Shown here one piece after another: positions 48,701-57,952 of a stretch of DNA of 64,000 nucleotides. The stretch spans positions 52,719 to 116,718 of the forward strand of contig CACVBU010001357.1 in assembly GCA_902728285.1 (NCBI GenBank). Direction: 5' to 3'. The notes beneath the pieces are model-generated. The model did no database searches, was not told the DNA's origin, and saw nothing but the letters and a program-made list of their open reading frames with translations. Each line of letters begins with the position of its first letter. Position 1 is the stretch's first letter. The DNA is from Clytia hemisphaerica (lineage: Eukaryota; Cnidaria; Hydrozoa; Leptothecata; Clytiidae). The position numbers and the translations under genes are program-made.

Positions 48701-50727
48701 AAACTGATTCGTAAATACTATCCTAAGAGATTGCTCTCCTTGAGTCTAAAGACTCCTTCTTATGAAAAACAATCATAACCAGAAATTTACGTGTTTTTAA
48801 GATTCTTAACCCGAACTTGATAAGAACCACTAAAAATCTTAAAGCTTCTTTGCACATAATAGTTAGTTAAGATTTGGAAAGTCTCTTTATAAAAACTTTA
48901 TAAGTTACGCAAAGAATCTTAAAATAATTTATGGCTCAAGATTTCGTAAGATTCTGCTTAAGAACTTAATAAGAAATAATAAATTTTCTTACTATAAATA
49001 TGCGGAAAGAATCTTGACAATTCTTACAATTTATTTACAAGATCTCTAAAGATCTTTTTGTTGGAAGAAATTTTCAAGATTGCCTAAGAATCGTTGTAAG
49101 ATCTTACAAAGATTTTTAAAGATTCTTACTTATTAAAGATCTTGAAAGATCTTCAACGATATTTTCAGATCTTATCAAGAATTTTTACCAGGGTAAGTAA
49201 TAATTAGTTTTGAATCGGTTTGGAAAGTGATATACGTTACAAGAAATGAAAGCTAGAGAATATGGTTACGAAAAAGTCACAAATAAGTAAGAGTTGATAT
49301 TAGGTTTGATCGCGGCTATTGTATTAGAAGAGTTTCGAGGTTTTCTTTGATGTCAGTGTAGATCAATAACAAACAGATAAAGAGAAAGTGATGCATAAGA
49401 ATAGAAAAAGAGCTGGAGTAACTAACCTGGCATGAACAAGTTTGCTCAAATGATTGATGCTGCGAAGTGTTCATAATTCTTGTCCTTCGAAGCACAGTAG
49501 AATCAAAATGTATTGATTGACCAAAAGCTTATAAAAATACAACAAAACTAGAGACGATGTCTGGATGTGACTGCCAAATAAGAGAAACTTCTAGTTATGA
49601 ATGAAGCTAAACAAAAGCGATGTCGTTTTTGAAAAGATCAGAAACTGACGTCAGTTTTTCTTTTTGATTTGATTTGACGTCACACTGTGACAAAAAAATA
49701 TTTATACCATGGCATTTAGTTTGAAAACTGTAGCCTCACTTTCGCAATGAAAACCAAAGAAACCAATAAAATAAGCACGAATAGTCCTATTCCCCTGTGA
49801 ATACTTAAGCAAATTGGTACCGGTTATATGCAATCCGTAAAGAATATCAACCCTGAGAAAGGATTCAAAACACGAAAATCAACCATCTTCTCAACCTCGT
49901 TCCCTGCGTATTGTCAGCTTTTGATGCTTACTGATAGCGCTAGATAATACCCTGGCATTGGCTGGTTTTCGAGCGCGAATGATTACGTAATTCAAAAACA
50001 AAACGTCAGATTTCATTTGTTCCTGGGTTTGAAACCATTGCATTGCAGTGCAACTTTGTAACGTCAATTTTTTTTATGACGTATTGTTTTGAGAAGTTCC
50101 CCCTCTGAGAGGGGGAACTCGCATCAGCCAACACCAGGGTATTCTCTGGCGTCCATAAGTAACGTAAATAAAGCCTGGGATACACGGGGACGAGGTTGCC
50201 ATCTTCTTCCTCAAAAGTTACGGATTTCCTGGCAAATTCACGCCCCTTCTCACAGACCCGGTGGGACTCCCTCCCAATGGAAAATTTGGCCAAAATATCG
50301 TCCCCGTGGAAAAATCTACTCGAATTTTTGTCCCCGCTGAAAATAATCAAATTAACAAATCAAATTTTTTCCTCCCTACTGAATTTTCTGACTTGAAAAC
50401 AATCGAATACAAATCCCCAGTCATAAAAAAATGGGAATATCAATCCCAATCGAGTTTCCGTTCTGTTATTTCTGTCCCAACTGGTTGAAAAAGTGCTAGC
50501 GGGTCTGTAAGAAGGGGGAGAAAATTTGGACACATTTGTAGAAGATGAACTAATGTTAGCGAGAAAAACAAAAAAAGGTTCTAAAAACGTCAATTCCTCC
50601 TCTTAAGACTCGATTTTCGATTCTATATCACATGTCTTATATTATTTCTTCAGAACACACATCAACATCTGGACCAACCAATGGCAAGTACACACGTCTC
50701 GAGGAAGGTGCTAATCCCAACGCTTGA
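39762..50727 (+). CDS. Ephrin-like type I transmembrane protein
   Basis: Exons are 39762-39877, 40136-40314, 40929-41054, 41556-41717, 42253-42417, 42940-43242, 43596-43625, 44707-44853 and 50654-50727 (433 residues). Intron 1 is phase 2 and all others are phase 1, typical of extracellular modules. A signal peptide (LLFIASQLICFALG) is followed by an ephrin-like cupredoxin pattern: LPTILWDSRNFLFG, IMFACPS, FNTCNAT, FHTCDYEN, LSQPFSFDDKAKTVYIFSTS and GSCAPQSGYFPLKLKI. These include four spaced cysteines. A Cys-rich region (exons 4-5) follows, with a WNGTC..RQC thrombospondin-1-like hint. Then come a Ser/Thr-rich stalk with NxT/S sites (exon 6), a transmembrane helix (ITVISGIIGAMLVGVFVLHA) and a short tail ending YTRLEEGANPNA. 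Ephrins are ligands of Eph receptors. The long Cys-rich stalk is unusual for them. The last intron is 5.8 kb and contains gene B antisense. Confidence 0.72.
40586..40859. mobile_element. MITE family with TCACAGAC-type ends, copy 1
   Basis: The ends CACCCCTGTGTCACAGACCT and the inverse GGACTGTGAGCCATGGGTG bound a segment with internal CCACTGGGAAATTGA and CCCCATTG motifs. It lies in intron 2 of the ephrin-like gene. Related copies are at 50243-50518 and 54795-55040. Confidence 0.65.
42101..42200. mobile_element. 100-bp palindromic MITE, CAGCTGGCACACAACGT family
   Basis: The ends CAGATGGCACACAACGTTGT and the reverse complement of ACAGCGTTGTGTGCCAGCTG flank a short core containing TAACGTTTGTC and its complement. 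It ends 52 bp before exon 5 of the ephrin-like gene. A longer relative is at 60584-60927. Confidence 0.75.
43286..43430. mobile_element. 145-bp MITE with AGCGTAGGCAGGAGGGGCG ends
   Basis: AGCGTAGGCAGGAGGGGCG at the left pairs with CGCCCCTCCTGTCTACGCT at the right. The repeat continues inward through AAAATTTGTGTAGGAG. It lies in intron 6 of the ephrin-like gene. No clear target duplication was identified. Confidence 0.75.
43808..44473. repeat. Diverged foldback in ephrin-like intron 7
   Basis: TAAAGTCTGTCTCAA (43808) pairs with TTGAGACAGACTTTA (ending 44473). The repeat continues inward through TCTAATTCGAATT and GGAATATTATCAAAAAG-type matches with gaps. The open frames at 43725-43994 and 43995-44207 lie in it and have no domain. 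Confidence 0.6.
46466..49474 (-). CDS. Gene B: paralogue of gene A, three hydrophobic LPYRVY modules, unknown family
   Basis: Exon 1 is 49474-49427 (16 codons, MNTSQHQSFEQTCSCQ) and exon 2 is 47944-46466, phase 0, giving 508 residues. An AATAAA lies about 70 bp past the stop (46394-46399 region, minus). Visible elements are NPFDEIMERA (about 160-169), SPDLVFIGE (about 335) and three modules. Each module has a hydrophobic stretch around LPYRVYV (about 268 and 381) or TPYRFYT (462); two end in a basic DNAQKILKRHR/TNAKNILKKNR tail and the first in GAKFRMLGRKR. The second hydrophobic stretch (VATVFFFVNLFFLPYRVYV) is long enough to cross or enter a membrane. The same elements occur in gene A. The gene is nested antisense in the last intron of the ephrin-like gene. 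Its own intron holds a MITE with a SINE inside. No known domain is recognised. Confidence 0.83.
48101..49202. mobile_element. 1.1 kb inverted-repeat element in gene B intron
   Basis: ATTACTTCCCTGGTAAAAAT at the left and its complement (ATTTTTACCAGGGTAAGTAAT) at the right are terminal inverted repeats of about 30 bp. The interior is dense in AAGATCTT, CTTATCAAG and similar palindromic words. A SINE with its own target duplication is inserted at 48296-48519. It is an uncoded, MITE-like element; the superfamily is unknown. Confidence 0.72.
48296..48519 (-). mobile_element. tRNA-derived SINE with 13-bp target-site duplication
   Basis: On the minus strand the element starts GCGACCGTAGTGCAGTGGTA. 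It carries an A-box-like TAGTGCAGTGGTAGAGC (48496-48512) and a B-box GGGTTCAACCC (48460-48470) at tRNA-like spacing, followed by a non-tRNA body. A perfect TGACGGAATCTTA flanks it at 48283-48295 and 48520-48532, showing target-primed insertion. No poly(A) tail is evident; the 3' end reads TTATTTTTACT. It is not a functional tRNA gene, because the acceptor stem is not closed and the body continues. Confidence 0.88.
49646..49682 (-). promoter_or_regulatory. Paired TGACGTCA (CRE/ATF-type) palindromes upstream of gene B
   Basis: TGACGTCA occurs at 49646-49653 and 49675-49682, 29 bp start to start, on the upstream side of the minus-strand gene B. The distances to the ATG (49474) are 172-208 bp. 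On the minus strand the distal site reads GTGACGTCAAAT, identical to the distal site of gene A. Confidence 0.65.
50243..50518. mobile_element. MITE family with TCACAGAC-type ends, copy 2
   Basis: CCCCTTCTCACAGACCCGGT at the left is mirrored by GCGGGTCTGTAAGAAGGGG at the right. It shares TCGTCCCCGTGGA(A)AAA-type interior with copy 1. It ends 136 bp before the last exon of the ephrin-like gene. Confidence 0.65.
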
Positions 50728-52605
50728 TGTCTGATACCGTTGGCGCGTGAATTCTATTGGACTTATCATATGAACAAAAACGAACGTGATATTGAAATAG
50801 TCCGTGTAATCAGGCCCTTCCAAATGATGAGGGAAGAGAAACGAAAGTATTCCTATGAGTCAAGACTCACTTTCTACGCTGTGCAGTTGGATTAATCAAA
50901 CGTAATTTTTACCCAGTATTAGAAAAATTTTAACCTATAGGTAAACCAAGTTCAGCTGGACTAATCGTTATTTTTTCTCACTCTTAATTCTTTTTGGTGA
51001 GATTGTTTAACCTGGGCGATATTATCGACTTCGGATTCCTGCTATATCAGCTATATTATTTCACATCGAGGTTAATTTGTATGTCTGGGGTTCCTGGAAC
51101 GATTTCAGGATAAAAGCTTTTTTTCTTCTTTATTTTTCATTTTCATTTTTAAATATTTTTGTAAATATTTTTGTCAAAATATCATAGTGGTGCCGAAGTG
51201 CAAGTCAAAAAAATAATTCTTACACAATTGAAAAGAATGGACTCTAATTCGCCGTTCGACTACTCCCTGAGAAAGAACGAACCCCTCACACGATGGGCAA
51301 CGATATAACGTAGCTGAGGCTCGACATTCGTTACGACATGTTATGCATGATCAATTTAGAGGAGAGTTTTCATACGAATTTTTTTTCTGAAGAGACGTGA
51401 CTACTTGAACTGAAAAACGTTCGTAGGCACATACTTTCAGAAAATCTATTTCCATGTGATGAATTTCTGTCACGACGGAATAAATAAGGAAAAATACACT
51501 TGAGCGAACAGTTAAGTGGAATTTGAGATCCTTAAAACTATCAAATTCTACAAGTAGGTTCTTCAAAACCGTCAAAGGGCATAATACTGTAAATACTCCC
51601 TCGAATCAATACTTATGGACAAAGACGCCTGAGACAATTTTAAGATCTTTCAAAAAGAAATTGCCTTGAGTAAAAATAAAGAAAAGCCTGATTTAAGATC
51701 ATCACTTTTCCAATAATCTGAGATCTAACGTCTGAGATAGGTAGTTTTGAACAGGGGGAAATAGGGATAAGAAAAGGACTTTTTCAGGTCAGCAAAATTG
51801 CCAAAAAATATTTTTTGAAATGTTAGTTCTTCATTATTTTTGAGGAAAAGATTATTAGAGTTTTTTTCTTCACGGAAAAAGAGGAGAAAGAAGATGTTGT
51901 GGAAATTCAAATCCAATCATCGCCCCAAAACGAGTCTTGTAATTTCTTTCATATCAAAATACTGTTCATTATTGAGAAGCGAATTAATTGGTGTAACAAT
52001 CAACCAATCTCATAGAAAACATCAAAAAAAATCCATTTTAAGTTATATTTGTAGCAAAATTTCGAAATAAGGAAAAGGGAAATTTTCTACCAATATAGTT
52101 TTAAATTTACGGAGGTAAACGATTCTGTTTAAGCATGAATATATATGTAAATAAGTTTAGACGGTACTTCCTTCTATTTTGCACAGAATACAATCTGTAA
52201 TACAATCATCCATCATTGGTAGTATAGAAAAGAAACTGGAGAAATAGTTAATACTCTATCGTGAAGACGAATCCATCAAAGAGAGAAATCGGAGACAGTG
52301 TTGCTATTGGAAACAAACCAAACCAAAAGTTTCTTAATAAGATTAATTCTATCAATAGGACATTTTTTTGAAACAATTTTTAAAACATTTACGACATCTT
52401 GAATAGTTCCAAATAAGTCTGGTTGGAAAGCGAATTCACTGTTAAAATATGAGGATTGGACCAACATTAAAGCAAGTTCTTAAGATTTTTTCGATATACT
52501 ATCAGTCTACAAGAAATCATTTTTAATCGTCTAGTCTGCATAGTGTACTTCTTCATTTCTATAATTATTGTATTTCAAGACTTCTGATTGAGGCTTTCGA
52601 ACATT
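50728..52605. other. Intergenic region between the ephrin-like and MARVEL genes
   Basis: It holds the 3' UTR of the ephrin-like gene and the presumed promoter of the MARVEL gene. Short open frames (51351-51575, 51725-51916, 51840-52070) are A/T-rich and domain-free. No repeats with clear ends were seen. Confidence 0.4.
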
Positions 52606-54713
52606 ATGGAAATAAAAATTGAACCAAAACTCGATTTAAATTATATCAAATCATATCTTGGTATACTGAAAATTGTTGAGTTTGTAAGTATTGCATTTCT
52701 TTTATAGTGTGTCGCATTTTTTGAAATTTAAACCCGACCATTTTCTTCAGACTGAACTTGGTAGAACGTTGGCAGTGAATTGTGTCACTTTGTAGGACAC
52801 CCCTTAGATCAGGGCAAATTTTTGATATTATTGACAAAAATCGATTAACTAAAAATCGATTCATTCGAAAACTGCAGAAGATTCGAAGGGCAAATTCTTT
52901 TTGTCAATTCTACACCCTAAGGAGCATAATATCAAAAATTTGCCCTGATCTAACGGGTGCCCTACGAAAACCATTTTTAAGGCCTTTTTTGAATCTCGGA
53001 CGCTGGTCTATTTGCTTTTTGATAATTTTTGATAACGGTAAGCCCAGTGAATTGAGCCATTCAGTCTATCAAAAAGCCTTAAGTGGATAGTGGGCTAACA
53101 CGACTACAACCATTGCAGAAGCGGAATGCTCTGACTTCATGCTAAGGTCACTAAACCAAAGTGAGGGAATAAAAGGTTCTTTATAACCCTTGGTTTAAGC
53201 GTGCACTCCTTTTTGCTACTACTTATGTGGAAACCATTCTAAAGGAAAGTAGAGTTATATCCTTAAGGGTGGTTTCTATGTGGTTTTAAACAAAATAGAC
53301 TTTTGATTTCAGTTCTGTTTGATGATTGGATGGGATGTGGGGCGGATTATGGCGGTAGTGGCGGCAAAGGTGGATTCTTCATGGCGATGAATATTATGGC
53401 TTGGTTGTTCGTGATAATTTGGTTTGTTTGCTATTTGTTATCACTCTGTAATCAAATCACAATCTCAAACAAAATGTTGATTGTAAGTATCGTACAATGT
53501 GTCAGGATAAAAACAAGACAGATTTTAAATAAATGCTACAAAATTTCCACCCGAATGTTTTCAGAAGCATTCACCTCCTATAAATGCCCGTCTACCAATT
53601 GAAAAGAATTTCAAGAGTCGAGAATTTTCAGAAAGTTTTTGATGACTCACAGAGATACCTATATCCTTGACACACACAACCCAAGGTCCAAGAGTTAGTA
53701 CACCTTCTCAAGAACCTTCTCGCAGTAAAGCTAACTCAGACAGGAAATGGGCTTCACAAGACAGATTAATAAAAGCTCAAATTTGGCTGACAATTGGCTG
53801 AAATTTGAGACCGAAAAGCCTTTTTATACCTCGTTAAGAAAGAAATAGCGAGATTATGTATTCGAGATAAATCGAGGGCGACGGTATAAAGCAGATTTAA
53901 CATGTCTCCAAAATCACCGTCCACTTTGCTTGATGACGATAAAAACATCAAAATACCGTCGTCTGTTTAGGTGAGCAAAGGCGATATAGAGCCGTACATC
54001 AACTATCGACTTTGTTTTGTATCATTTCACTTACCGTCGCCCTCGATATCCTCCGATACATAAACTCGGTAATCTGTCTGAGACGAAAGAACTTTGTATA
54101 TCGTTTTCATATTTTAAACTTTGTTGTTTTTAACTTCAGTATGGTATCATTCACGTGGTGTGGGCGTTTCTATTATTGATCGCCGGAGCTGTGATTGCAG
54201 ATGCAGCGGCCGCTTTAAAGAAAATTTGCGACGCTTTCGGAATCCAATGCACTGTGGCAAAGCTCGAAGCTGCAGCTGTAAGTCTAACAAATAATCACAA
54301 ATAAAACTAAAAATTCATCCGCTTTAAGAAGAGACTCGTCAAAAACAATTCTCCTTGTAAATCATAACCTGTCCCCTTAAATACCGATAGTGCCGCTAAG
54401 ATTTGATGGGTGTATGGATTTTGATTTCTTATATGACTCTTGAATGTCCCTAACAAAATTCTTACTCTTTCACACTGGTGAGGAGCCTCTCCTTCGTTGT
54501 GATAAAAAACGTTTACAAATAGTTTCATTTTCTTTTCTACAGGCATTTGGTATAATAACATCCTTCATCTTCTTGGGTGATGGTATTTTACATATTTATC
54601 AACACAAAAAACCAAAGACAACGTCCTCAATTAGCGCCACGGAGAACGGCGACGCCGTAAAGCCATCACCACCACCGAATCAAACAAGCAACTCTGAGGA
54701 AATAAAAAGCTAG
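52606..54713 (+). CDS. MARVEL-domain-like four-pass membrane protein (one exon unresolved)
   Basis: Recognised exons are 52606-52683 (MEIKIEPKLDLNYIKSYLGI... ILKIVEF, phase 0 out), 53313-53482 (phase 1 in), 54140-54277 and 54543-54713. The N-terminal D-x-Y-x-x-S-x-x-G-I-L-K-I-x-E pattern, GGSGGKGGFFMAMNIMAWLF, and hydrophobic helices VVWAFLLLIAGAVIADAAAA and AFGIITSFIFLGDGILHIYQ match the MARVEL/CKLF family of tetraspan vesicle and junction proteins. The tail is Pro/Ser/Thr-rich and ends SEEIKS. Exon 1 ends phase 0 but the next recognised exon needs 1 base, and the first transmembrane segment is missing. I therefore infer an unseen exon between 52684 and 53312, where a foldback (52790-52967) now lies. 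AATAAA at about 55182 may end the transcript. Confidence 0.65.
52790..52967. repeat. Inverted-repeat element in MARVEL gene intron 1
   Basis: GTAGGACACCCCTTAGATCA at the left pairs with the complement of TGATCTAACGGGTGCCCTAC, and the match continues through GGGCAAATTTTTGATATTA. The loop contains two AAAATCGATT words. It is an apparent MITE within the interval where an exon is expected. Confidence 0.75.
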
Positions 54714-54794
54714 GACATCTCATCACTTCTTTCTCTTAGTTTGTGTCAAACCCCCTCCAGATGTAATGTTGCTGACGTTATTAATGGGATTGCT

Positions 54795-55040
54795 CACCCC
54801 TGTCTCAGTGCCCCGGTGACACTTTTTTCACAGTGGGAATATGGAAATTTCGAAACCCCAATTGCAATATAAATTCCCAGCTCAAAAAACCCAGTACGAA
54901 TGGTTTGTTTTTTATTGTATTTAAAAATGGGGTCAATTTCCCAGTGGAGCTGAAATTGTATTCTTTCCCACTAAGACGCATTTTTAACCACATTTTCCAG
55001 TGGGGAAGCTGTCCCAAGGAGTCTGTAACACAAGGGTGTG
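54795..55040. mobile_element. MITE family with TCACAGAC-type ends, copy 3 (3' UTR of MARVEL gene)
   Basis: CACCCCTGTCTCAGTGCCCC at the left and AGTCTGTAACACAAGGGTGTG at the right are imperfect inverted ends. Shared interior words are CCAGTGGGGAAG and ATTTCCCAGTGGAGCTGAA. It lies between the stop at 54713 and the AATAAA at 55182. Confidence 0.6.
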
Positions 55041-56778
55041 ATTGTAAGATGGAGGAGTATTTCTTGTAAAATACGGTATGTTGTGCAGTGTTTTAACTGT
55101 TAAACTATTTTTGCTATGTACAAAGTGTCCTTAGAATGTTCTTATTCTCACCATTTTGTGAGTTCTTTTGTGTAATTCAATAATAAATTAGGTGTTTTAG
55201 AGTCCGTATAACCTTAAAATATTCTTAACATGTTCATAATATTTTGGCCATCGAAGCCTTATGTTCTTATATACTTTGTTCTTATAAAAAAAGGTGTAAC
55301 TGTAGCAAATTTTTTTGTCACTTTGTATATTTCGCATATTGGAATAATGGCTTCATCGCCTTCATTTATTTTATAAATATAATAGATATATACAGTATAG
55401 TATGTCCAGTCGAGGACGTATGATTTGTAAAAGAAATTGGGTGTAATTTGGCTTAAAACAATTCAAAGTCTAGATTTCCCAAAACAGTAAAATGTAGCGT
55501 GGCCAGAAATGTAATCGAAAGTTTTTTCTATCATAAAACAGGAGATATTTTTAACTGTTGACGTTCCAATATGGCATAGAGGATGACATAAGGAAAACCT
55601 GAAATTACTTTAAATACGTCATTTACTTTTTAAATCTAATCTGCTAATCGTCGTGATTAGTTTCTCTACAAATAGCTTCTGCAAATTATTATGTATTGAT
55701 TATGCAACTCTATTTACTTAAATGCTCTTTAAAAAAATTGCAACTTTTTATTTGAAACAAGAACTCGGAAATATCATTTCAACGATAGAATGTCTACAAC
55801 ATAAATACAGAAGCATTTGCTGAAAATGAGAACTCAAAGCGAATGGACTTTTAGAAGCCTTTTTAGGTCTGACTTCCAGGTAATCCATGAATAATCATAG
55901 CATATTTTACAGGTTCTCATTCAACAAGGAAAAAATGCATATCAACCTGTGATGGCTTTGGGTAACTTGTTGCTAAGGATTGATGGACCGGATATGGATC
56001 TAGGTTTCTTTATCGACAGTTTGTGGTTAAAGTTGAAAAAGAATGAACATAGACTGGTTAGTTAAACCGGAAAAAAAATCCAAGAAGATGCGCCCGTTAA
56101 GACTTCAAATATTCTATCGCACTTAAGCTAATCAAGCATTTTCACAACGAAAAGTGAATTCCATACGAATACTTTTGTTAATCTTTTCAAATCATTCAAT
56201 GGAAGTTGGAGTCGTTTTATTTGCCATATTACAATTTTTTTGGAAAATTGTCCTTATTGCGTTTGTCGTGCTCGAACAATGTTCATTGCGCAGCACGATA
56301 CAGAAAGAAGGTTTCAGCAAAACGCATGAACTAAAATTGTTAATATACGACTCATAACACTCATCGCAAGATATAGTTGATGCACTGATATTACGTTTAA
56401 AAATATCAGCATAACGAGCATCGAACATTTCTTGTTGAATACCCGGAACCAAAGTCAAACGTATGGAAAGTAACAACACTTTTCATTCACTATCTCTTAC
56501 ACTAATTTATGCAAGTGTTTCATTTGCGTAGAAAGTGCCTGAATGCTTTGCCGGTCGTTTTAATGACCGGATACTTGCGGTGGAAATGATAATAAAAGCA
56601 ATATAAGAATTTCATGAACAGGAATTCGCTAATTGCTTCTCTTTTTTGTATGTAACGATCTTCAAAAATCTAGAGTTAAAAAACGAAGTTACAAAAAAAG
56701 TATTTTGGTAATATCAAGCCAAAATCTTGAAATTTCGTCATCAGGCCAATGTCCGATCGTAAATATAATTATGATTAA
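55041..56778. other. Intergenic region; one weak exon candidate at 55914-56057
   Basis: After TATTTTACAG the sequence 55914-56057 reads VLIQQGKNAYQPVMALGNLL and on to LWLKLKKNEHRL before GTTAGT, 48 codons with good splice-like ends. No domain, neighbouring exon or start was found, so this is only a candidate. The rest shows nothing recognisable. Confidence 0.25.
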
Positions 56779-57065
56779 CAATGAAGTATAAGCCCGAAGG
56801 GCTAGAATCGAATCTTTAGCCAGGCAAGAAAAAGTGAAGCCTTAAAATATGCGCCGTATTTTTGACGACGGATTGAATCTAGCGATTCCTTTGTTTTGAG
56901 TGATATCTTTTTCTTCGAAATTTAGGTGTAAATTTTAGTTTCAATCTGTCATTTGTGTAAAAACCAGGTGGACCGCGCTAGGCCGCGCAACTTTGGCAGG
57001 ATTTGGTAGGCTTTAAATCCTACCAAAGAGATTCGATTCTAGCCCTTCGGGCTTATACTTCATTG
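56779..57065. mobile_element. hAT-like MITE, copy 2
   Basis: The ends CAATGAAGTATAAGCCCGAA and its exact complement TTCGGGCTTATACTTCATTG bound 287 bp and are flanked by the 8-bp duplication ATGATTAA (56771-56778 and 57066-57073). The inner TIR GAAGGGCTAGAATCGAATCT is shared with the opposite end. It belongs to the same family as 5892-6130. Confidence 0.88.
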
Positions 57066-57073
57066 ATGATTAA

Positions 57074-57687
57074 GCTTTTAGCCTCGTCTGGATTCAAAAT
57101 TGAGAAATTAAGAGAAATTTTGAAAAAAAAACACTATAAAAGATTCAGCCAAGAAGCAAGTGTAAAAAATTTAAGCCGAATAGGACCATTTTTGAAGTCT
57201 CCAGGTCTGCTACAAAGTTGTGACCTCGTTTTGGCGCTGGAACCCGTCTTAGGGCCCAAGAATGAAAAACAGACAGTGAGAAAGAATAACAGAAAGAGAC
57301 ATTTTAGCCATATTATCTCAACTGAAGCTGAACACATGTGCAGAAAGTTGTAATCAATGGCTCATAGTTGAATTTTGTGTTCGGAGGATGGGAAGATACT
57401 GAAAACTTTATGTACAAGCCAGTTAGATTCTGCACTGAAACTCAAGAATATGAAATGTTTGAAATTTTTGAAAGAGATTTTCCGTCGATTTCCATCATGA
57501 ATGAGCTTACAAGCTTTGTCCAAATTACTGAAAAAGCCGAGGTGTCTAGTAAAGCGTACGGAAAAAGAAAAACTTTCGATTTCTTAACCAGCTGTCACAA
57601 TAATTAGAGGTCTCGACAAACCGTTCCAGTTATTTCAGTGTAAAAAAAAAATCGTTGCTAATGTCAGCACTTTTAGATTACTTAAAT
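57074..57687. other. Intergenic; open frames without support
   Basis: Frames at 57003-57353 and 57368-57607 are open but Lys/Ser-rich, have no splice context, and the first begins inside the hAT-like MITE. I do not call them genes. Confidence 0.4.
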
Positions 57688-57952
57688 TGGGCTCTTCCAG
57701 AAAAAATCTGTTCATGGGGGGTGGAGGATGAATTGTCCAGGGGTATTGAAAAAATACTGAAAAATTGCAATGTCCAGGGGGTAAATTCCAATGTCCAGGG
57801 TTAATTTTTTGTATCCACGGGGTTGATTTGATGTTTGTCCAGGGGTATAACCCGTGTCCAGGGGGTTAAAAATCAAAATGTCCAGGGGTAATTCATGAAA
57901 AAAATAATATATCCTCCACCCCCCATGAACGGATTTTTTCTGGAAGAGCCCA
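57688..57952. mobile_element. MITE with TGGGCTCTTCCAGAAAAAATC ends and internal GTCCAGGGG repeats
   Basis: TGGGCTCTTCCAGAAAAAAT at the left is mirrored by ATTTTTTCTGGAAGAGCCCA at the right, and the match continues through GTTCATGGGGGGTGGAGGAT. About seven TGTCCAGGGG words lie inside in direct orientation. Confidence 0.82.

Noticed and set aside
52880-53040. Candidate MARVEL exon AAG ATT CGA ... GAT AAC G (phase 0 to 1)
   Set aside because: It would fit the phase, but it overlaps the foldback and does not encode a proper first transmembrane helix, so I left the exon unresolved.
57003-57607. Open frames upstream of the homeobox gene
   Set aside because: One starts inside a MITE; neither has recognisable motifs or exon context.
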